Shown here piece by piece: positions 6,314-11,087 of a stretch of 11,087 nucleotides of DNA (positions are counted from its first letter, which is position 1; each line of letters begins with the position of its first letter). The notes under the pieces were generated by a model. The model worked only from the letters and a program-made list of their open reading frames with translations, searched no databases and was not told the DNA's origin. Source of the DNA: Candidatus Desulfofervidaceae bacterium (GTDB taxonomy: Bacteria > Desulfobacterota > Desulfofervidia > Desulfofervidales > Desulfofervidaceae); the NCBI GenBank assembly GCA_021160485.1, contig JAGHCL010000205.1, positions 1 through 11,087 on the forward strand, in the 5' to 3' direction. The translations under genes were made by a program, and so were the position numbers.

Positions 6314-6670
6314 ATGAAAAAAGTGCTCGTAGTCGATGATTCTCGTTTTGTCAGGAATTTTCATACCAATCTACTTAAAGCCGCCGGATTCAAGGCAGAT
6401 GGGGCGATGGACGGAGTTGAAGCTCTGGAAAAAGCTTTGAGTAATAAGTATGATCTTATCCTCTCGGATATCAATATGCCCAATATGGATGGAATTGTTT
6501 TTGTCGAAAAATATCGACAAAGTGATAATGAGACGCCAATCATCATGATCTCGACCCAGGCTGAGGCCGCCAACAAAGAAAAAGCTATCCAGGCCGGAGC
6601 CAATCTTTATATCGTCAAACCGGTTAAACCTAATACCCTGGTTTTACATGTAAAGATGCTGGTTGGCTGA
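6314..6670 (+). CDS. cheY: Single-domain response regulator, CheY-like
   Basis: A 118-residue stand-alone receiver domain that should accept phosphate from CheA. It has the acid pair D8 and D9, phosphoacceptor D52 in LSDINMPNMDG, S80 where E. coli CheY has T87, Y99 matching Y106, and K102 in the VKP motif matching K109. There is no output domain, so it works by binding a partner: the flagellar switch if this is a motility pathway, or another target if not. It can also act as a phosphate sink. Its position between cheR and cheA supports the CheY name. The next start (cheA, 6672) comes 1 nt after its TGA stop, a layout typical of coupled translation. Its ribosome site lies in a small hairpin described separately. 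As the only free CheY here, with no phosphatase gene visible, its dephosphorylation route is unknown. Confidence 0.93.
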   Translation: MKKVLVVDDSRFVRNFHTNLLKAAGFKADGAMDGVEALEKALSNKYDLILSDINMPNMDGIVFVEKYRQSDNETPIIMISTQAEAANKEKAIQAGANLYIVKPVKPNTLVLHVKMLVG

Positions 6671-6671
6671 T

Positions 6672-9600
6672 ATGGACGATTTTAAAAGAGAATTCTTAGA
6701 GGAGGCGCGAGAGTTGCTGGAAAAAGCCGGCGCCGACATCCTCCAGGCCGAGGCCAACCCGGATGACAAAGATGTTATGCACTCCATCTTTCGTTCTATC
6801 CATACCGTCAAGGGTAATGCCGGAACCTTTGAGGTAGATGTGGTCGCCAGTTTTGCTCATCATCTTGAGGGCTTGCTTGATGCTCTGCGCAAAAATCAGC
6901 TTGAACTCGAACCTGATATCGCAGATCTGATTCTGAGCGGAATTGATCGCATCAGCCTGATGCTTAACGCCTTTGCAAATGACGAGGAACCGGTCGGCGA
7001 CGATGAACTGGTAGCTCAATTTTGTGATGCCTACCAGCAAAACCCGGATACCAACTCTTCCTCCAGTTCGCCAAACGAGGATAATGCAGAGATGGTTATC
7101 CCGATAGAGTTCATGAGTGAGGCTGATAACGCTTTGGCCTCTGCCAAAACGTTTCTCGATGAGCTCAAGGTAGATCTGAAAAACCGGGATCTGCTGGATG
7201 ATCTTTATACCGAGATTCATGTCATTGTGGCTGGAGCCCGGATGAAAGATCTAGCTGTCATCGTTACAGTTGGAGGTGAACTTGAAAAAACTCTGGCCCG
7301 GCTCAAAGAGTTGGATAGTCCTGAAAATCTGCCCCTGGCCGAACTTCAGTCTGGTCTCGAACGCCTTTCCACAACCCTGACTGCGGTGGGTAAGGGAGAG
7401 ACCGTAATAATCGAGCCCGCAACCAGCCCCGCAAACCAACCCGCGCCTGCAGAAACTGCCATCAACGAGGCCGAAACTAACGAGATCAAAACCGATGATA
7501 ACGAAACCGGGATGCTGCTGCCGGTAATTGATGAAGAGGATATTGCCGCCTTTTTAAGCGATGCCGTAGAACATATCGAGGTTATGGAACGGGCCGTAAT
7601 CAATTACGAAAAGAGTGGCTGTCGGGATTCACTGGACGAGCTTTCTCGCGGGGCTCACACCATCAAGGGAGATGCCGATTATCTCCAACTTGAAATAACC
7701 ACCGGCTTCGCTCACGTTCTGGAGAGCTTGCTGGTGCGTCTGCGCCAAGACGAGCTTATACCTGATTCCGAGATTATTGACCTCCTGCTGGCCGGTATTG
7801 ACGGCCTGAAATATCTTATCAACGAATTTTCCAAAGGCGAAACTGTACATGAGTTTCCGGCCGGTTATGAGAAATTGGCAGCTATGGCTGGGGAGGACGG
7901 TATTACTATAACTGACACTCCTGCCAACGGGGATGAGCTGGCTAACCTGCCTGAAGATATGCGTGAGGTCTTTCTTGATCAGGTTATGCAGCATAAAGAT
8001 ATTCTGGCGGGCCATAGCAAACCGCCTCTGGCCCCGGAAGATCGAGAGATCATAACCCGCTCCCTGAGCGGTCTTGAACGAGCCAGTAGTTTTGTGGATC
8101 TGCCAACCTTGAAAAGGTTGCTCCTTCGAGCTCAGGAGTTACTTAAAGATGATGAAGCCTCTTTGCTTACTGCCATTGGTGAGATTGTCAGCTTCATCGA
8201 CGGTTTGACCGGCGACCCCAAACCGGTGGGCGAAATTCTGGTAGCCGACGGCAAGATCAGCAATCAGGATCTGAGCGAAGCCCTGGAACAGCAAAAACCG
8301 TTGGGAAAAATCCTTATGGAGCAGGGCAAGGTCAGCAAACAGGATCTCTCTCAAGCCCTGGCCCAACAGAAACCCGTTGGTGAAATCCTGGTTGATCAAG
8401 GCAAGGTGGCAACGGCCGAGGTTCATCAAGCCCTAAAAAAACAGGGTCTGATGGAGGTTGCCCAAACCATGAAACCCCGGGCTATTGAGAGAGAAACCCA
8501 CACCATGCGGGTTGATGAACTTAAAATTGAAGAGTTCTCCAATCTCGTGGGTGAGCTTCTGGTAGCTCGTAACTCCTATGAGTATTTGATCAATAACCTG
8601 GGAAATATAAATGGTGCTCAGGAACTTGCTGCGCAAGCCAAGTCACTAAAAGAAAACCTGCATCTTTTTACCCGGCTCGTAGGAAACATGCACCATGGTG
8701 TCATGGCCATGCGGATGATCCCCATCAGGGGAATCTTTCAGAAATATACCCGGGTGGTTCGTGATGTCGCCCGTAAACAGAAAAAAGAGATCCAGCTCAT
8801 TCTTAAAGGCGAGGATACCGAGGTCGACAAGAAGGTGGCCGACACCCTCTCCGAACCCTTAATTCACTTGGTCCGTAACGCCTGCGATCATGGAATAGAG
8901 TCTCCGACAGTGCGCGAGGCAGCGGGCAAAGCGAAAAAAGGCACGGTAACTCTATCAGCAAGTCAGCTCGGCAGCAACCTTATAATTCAGATCAGTGATG
9001 ACGGGGCCGGGATCGATAAGGAGAAGCTGGTAGCTAAGGCCATGAACTCCGGTATTGATGTTGACGGCATGGATGAAGCAGCAGTTCTTGGCCTTATTTT
9101 TCATGCCGGTCTTTCAACTATGGATCAGGCCACCAATATCTCCGGTCGCGGAGTGGGCATGGATGTCGTGCGCTCGACGATTGATTCTCTGAACGGTCAT
9201 CTCCAACTGAGCTCGAATGAGGGTACGGGCACGGAACTTAGCATGACCATCCCCATGACTATGGGAATCATTGTGATTCTGCTGATTGAAGCGAACGGTC
9301 AGTCTTACGGTCTGCCTTTCGAGCATGTCCTGGAAACCATTAAAATTTTGCCAAGCGAACTACGTAAAGCCGGAGATGGTCTCATCTTTCATTACCGGGG
9401 CCAGGTCATCGAAGTTGACTTTTTGGAAAATCGCTTAGCCCAACCAGATGACAAATACCGGGATCGAGATTGTCTGAATCCGGCCCAAGAAATTTCTCTG
9501 GTAATCCTTAAAATCGGTAGCACCACCATCGGTTTCATTGTCGATCGTTTTGTCCGCAACATGGAAATGGCAGTCAAACCCCTACCCCCAACCCTGGCTC

Positions 9601-9677
9601 ATATAGAAGAGATCAGCGGAGCTTCAATCATGGGTGATGGGCGCTTGATCTTATTATTAAACACAACCAAACTTTGA
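6672..9677 (+). CDS. cheA: Chemotaxis histidine kinase CheA with multiple HPt segments and MshEN-like repeats
   Basis: A 1001-residue CheA, against about 650 in E. coli. HPt1 (about 1-125) has phosphoacceptor H44 in IHTVKGNAG. A second helical segment (about 143-245) resembles HPt but reads IHVIVAGAR at H183, losing the Lys-Gly. HPt3 (about 286-395) has H329 in AHTIKGDAD. A fourth segment (about 425-512) aligns without gaps to HPt1 over 29 residues but has S466 in place of His. No P2 domain is recognisable; three 25-residue repeats (517-591) occupy that place. The core is intact: P3 dimerisation from about 612 (MRVDELKIEEFSNLVGELL), P4 N-box HLVRNACDHG (732-741), SDDGAGID (775-782), GRGVGMDVV (825-833), GTGTELSMTIP (851-861), then a CheW-like P5 to the end. 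The ATG at 6672 lies 1 nt after the cheY stop; a TTG at 6663 is possible but overlaps cheY and lacks a better ribosome site. It should phosphorylate CheY, CheB and perhaps the downstream receiver. Confidence 0.96.
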   Translation: MDDFKREFLEEARELLEKAGADILQAEANPDDKDVMHSIFRSIHTVKGNAGTFEVDVVASFAHHLEGLLDALRKNQLELEPDIADLILSGIDRISLMLNAFANDEEPVGDDELVAQFCDAYQQNPDTNSSSSSPNEDNAEMVIPIEFMSEADNALASAKTFLDELKVDLKNRDLLDDLYTEIHVIVAGARMKDLAVIVTVGGELEKTLARLKELDSPENLPLAELQSGLERLSTTLTAVGKGETVIIEPATSPANQPAPAETAINEAETNEIKTDDNETGMLLPVIDEEDIAAFLSDAVEHIEVMERAVINYEKSGCRDSLDELSRGAHTIKGDADYLQLEITTGFAHVLESLLVRLRQDELIPDSEIIDLLLAGIDGLKYLINEFSKGETVHEFPAGYEKLAAMAGEDGITITDTPANGDELANLPEDMREVFLDQVMQHKDILAGHSKPPLAPEDREIITRSLSGLERASSFVDLPTLKRLLLRAQELLKDDEASLLTAIGEIVSFIDGLTGDPKPVGEILVADGKISNQDLSEALEQQKPLGKILMEQGKVSKQDLSQALAQQKPVGEILVDQGKVATAEVHQALKKQGLMEVAQTMKPRAIERETHTMRVDELKIEEFSNLVGELLVARNSYEYLINNLGNINGAQELAAQAKSLKENLHLFTRLVGNMHHGVMAMRMIPIRGIFQKYTRVVRDVARKQKKEIQLILKGEDTEVDKKVADTLSEPLIHLVRNACDHGIESPTVREAAGKAKKGTVTLSASQLGSNLIIQISDDGAGIDKEKLVAKAMNSGIDVDGMDEAAVLGLIFHAGLSTMDQATNISGRGVGMDVVRSTIDSLNGHLQLSSNEGTGTELSMTIPMTMGIIVILLIEANGQSYGLPFEHVLETIKILPSELRKAGDGLIFHYRGQVIEVDFLENRLAQPDDKYRDRDCLNPAQEISLVILKIGSTTIGFIVDRFVRNMEMAVKPLPPTLAHIEEISGASIMGDGRLILLLNTTKL
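8220..8444 (+). repeat. Three in-frame 75-nt repeats in cheA encoding MshEN-like 25-residue units
   Basis: Units at 8220-8294, 8295-8369 and 8370-8444 encode KPVGEILVADGKISNQDL..., KPLGKILMEQGKVSKQDL... and KPVGEILVDQGKVATAEV..., each ending in an ALxxQ-like helix. The DNA copies have diverged, so this is an old protein-level repeat, not a recent duplication. Each unit fits the 24-residue c-di-GMP-binding motif of MshEN domains in spacing (Gly at 3, Leu/Met at 6-7, Gly at 10, Ile/Val at 12, Leu/Val at 17, Leu at 21, Gln at 24), but the leading Arg is Pro here and the linkers are 1 residue instead of 5. Confidence 0.8.
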
Positions 9678-9701
9678 TAGCTTCGTAAAAAGTGACTTTT
9701 A

Positions 9702-11087
9702 ATGTTAACTGATTTTAAAAACAAAGATATGATCGAGCAGATCAGCCTGCTCACCACGATTCAGGAAACTTCGGATACTTCGGCTCTGCCGGATTTGCTA
9801 AGAATCTATGAAGGGCCCATGGTGGATCCGGCGGTGGACAAGATGGTCTATCATGCTCTCTTGATCTTATTACCTGGTCATCGACAGGAGATTATGAGTG
9901 GACTTTCGGCCAAGAGTCGACGAGTACGGTTACTCTCGATAAAAATGGCCGGGGTCTCCGGGATAGTTGATGCACTGTTACCCCTAAAAAAGATGTTGGC
10001 TGACAATCACGATGATGTCGAGATTCAAACCATAATTATCAGTTCTCTGACGATGTTGACCGGAACAGAAGTTATCGACATCCTCCTCCCCTATCTCGAC
10101 CATGATGATCTTACTATCAGTGGTACAATTATGGCGTATATCGGCCACCTGCAACATCTTCCGGGCCGCGACATGATGATGGAGATGGTCAGATCCGAAG
10201 CCAAATCCGGCGGAGACTCCCTGCGATCGGGTTTGGCCCTGGCTCAATTTAGCAATTTTCAAGATGATGACTCCATCGCTTTTCTGATTGAACAGATCCA
10301 CCATCTTAATCCCGGTCTGCGCCTTATCTGTCATGAGCAATTATTGACCATCGGCGCACCGTGCCTGCCGGCTCTGGAGTCCTGCCTGGCTGATGACAAT
10401 GAAGATGAGCGCATCCTGGCGGCCAATCTTGTCGGTATGATTGGCGATATTAAAGGAGCTGGTCTTGCCTGTCGTCTGCTCTATCGCCGGAATAAACCTA
10501 AACCTAATCTCAGATTTGCCCTCTACGAAGCTCTGGGAAAAATTCCAGCCACTCGCAGTCTGGTAACCTTGATAGATGGTCTCAAGCAGACCGATGACCT
10601 GTTACTTATGGCTGTAATCACCGGCCTTGAACAACAATTCGATGAATATCTCTACGCACCGCTGCTAACCTCTCTCAATGAAAATGAGATCCAGGCTAAC
10701 CTGATCATCCAGACCATGATCGATACCCGGTCAAATAATCTTTTGGAACTGATCTACGGGGATGAAGAACAGGGCGAAACCCTCATGGAGCGGTTACTCG
10801 ACAGTAACGACCTGGAGGCCACGGAACTCTTCAGCCAGACATTAAAAGAGCTGAGCGGAACCCGGGTCGTAACCGACCTGAAACGTTTGCAGTCGTTGAG
10901 TGCGGCTAATCTTTCCGACACCCATCTGCTGGTCGCTGATGACTCCAAGGCGCTGCTCTTTTTCTATCAAGGCGCGGCCAAGGAGATGGGGCTTCAGATC
11001 ACTACCGCCTTAGACGGCAAAAAGGCGCTTGAGGTGCTTGACTCCGGGGTAGCGGTGGATATATTGATCACGGATATGAATATGCCG
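9702..11087 (+). CDS. HEAT-repeat protein with C-terminal receiver domain (3' end outside window)
   Basis: The frame runs open from the ATG at 9702 to the last base: 462 residues without a stop. Residues about 1-400 are helical with HEAT-like repeats, for example RVRLLSIKMAGVSGIVDALL (75-93), VEIQTIIISSLTMLTGTEVI (106-125) and ERILAANLVGMIGDIKGAGL (236-255), the last being the most typical. A receiver domain starts near 407: THLLVADDS with acid residues D413 and D414, then ILITDMNMP with phosphoacceptor D458. The Lys and Thr/Ser positions lie beyond the window, as may further domains. It starts 24 nt after cheA, so it is probably in the same transcript and phosphorylated by that kinase. The ribosome site is weak; a short palindrome AAAAGTGACTTTT (9688-9700) precedes the start. 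The function is unknown; a HEAT scaffold whose binding is controlled by phosphorylation is the simplest reading. Confidence 0.85.
   Translation, partial: MLTDFKNKDMIEQISLLTTIQETSDTSALPDLLRIYEGPMVDPAVDKMVYHALLILLPGHRQEIMSGLSAKSRRVRLLSIKMAGVSGIVDALLPLKKMLADNHDDVEIQTIIISSLTMLTGTEVIDILLPYLDHDDLTISGTIMAYIGHLQHLPGRDMMMEMVRSEAKSGGDSLRSGLALAQFSNFQDDDSIAFLIEQIHHLNPGLRLICHEQLLTIGAPCLPALESCLADDNEDERILAANLVGMIGDIKGAGLACRLLYRRNKPKPNLRFALYEALGKIPATRSLVTLIDGLKQTDDLLLMAVITGLEQQFDEYLYAPLLTSLNENEIQANLIIQTMIDTRSNNLLELIYGDEEQGETLMERLLDSNDLEATELFSQTLKELSGTRVVTDLKRLQSLSAANLSDTHLLVADDSKALLFFYQGAAKEMGLQITTALDGKKALEVLDSGVAVDILITDMNMP

Noticed and set aside
6696..7220. 174-codon antisense open frame within cheA
   Set aside because: It lies opposite the HPt1 and second HPt-like coding region, whose motifs are conserved. 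The antisense product matches nothing recognisable and is a shadow of biased codon use.
8220..8444. Regular 75-nt repeats as a CRISPR or satellite array
   Set aside because: The units are in frame, differ at many codon positions and conserve a protein pattern, so they are a protein repeat with no spacer structure.
9688..9700. Palindrome AAAAGTGACTTTT before the HEAT-receiver gene as an operator or terminator
   Set aside because: It is short, has a 1-nt centre and is AT-rich. It could arise by chance, so no regulatory role is claimed.

Overview
The window holds the core of a chemotaxis-type signalling cluster, all on the + strand. The set of genes, the pairing of che genes with HEAT-repeat genes, the long multi-HPt CheA and the near-balanced base composition suggest a Desulfobacterota (former Deltaproteobacteria) genome. 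That placement is inference from gene style only; nothing here fixes the taxon.

Layout: 1-1014 is the C-terminal cytoplasmic half of a methyl-accepting chemoreceptor whose N-terminus lies outside the window. 1039-2964 encodes a protein with three CheW domains; a CZB zinc-binding domain is nested inside the middle one. 2965-3136 is noncoding, with a 55-nt palindromic element (3004-3058) and a possible promoter. 3137-4204 is cheB. 4202-4346 is a foldback element resembling a MITE, which appears to have inserted at a TA dinucleotide in the cheB stop codon. 4363-5445 is a HEAT-repeat protein. 5450-6286 is cheR, 6314-6670 a single-domain CheY-like regulator, and 6672-9677 a 1001-residue CheA. 9702 to the window end is a HEAT-repeat protein fused to a receiver domain, cut by the window edge.

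Expected working: the receptor controls CheA through the CheW-like coupling protein. CheA phosphorylates CheY, CheB and probably the receiver of the last gene. CheR and CheB set the receptor methylation level. No cheD, cheC, cheX or cheZ is visible. The unusual points are a second possible sensory input (CZB) inside the coupling protein; a CheA with two intact and two apparently degenerate HPt-like segments; three 25-residue repeats in that CheA, resembling the c-di-GMP-binding motif of MshEN domains, where a P2 domain would normally lie; and two HEAT proteins of unknown role. The strongest DNA-level observation is the foldback element: removing it in silico restores a TAG stop for cheB, 15 nt upstream of the next start codon.
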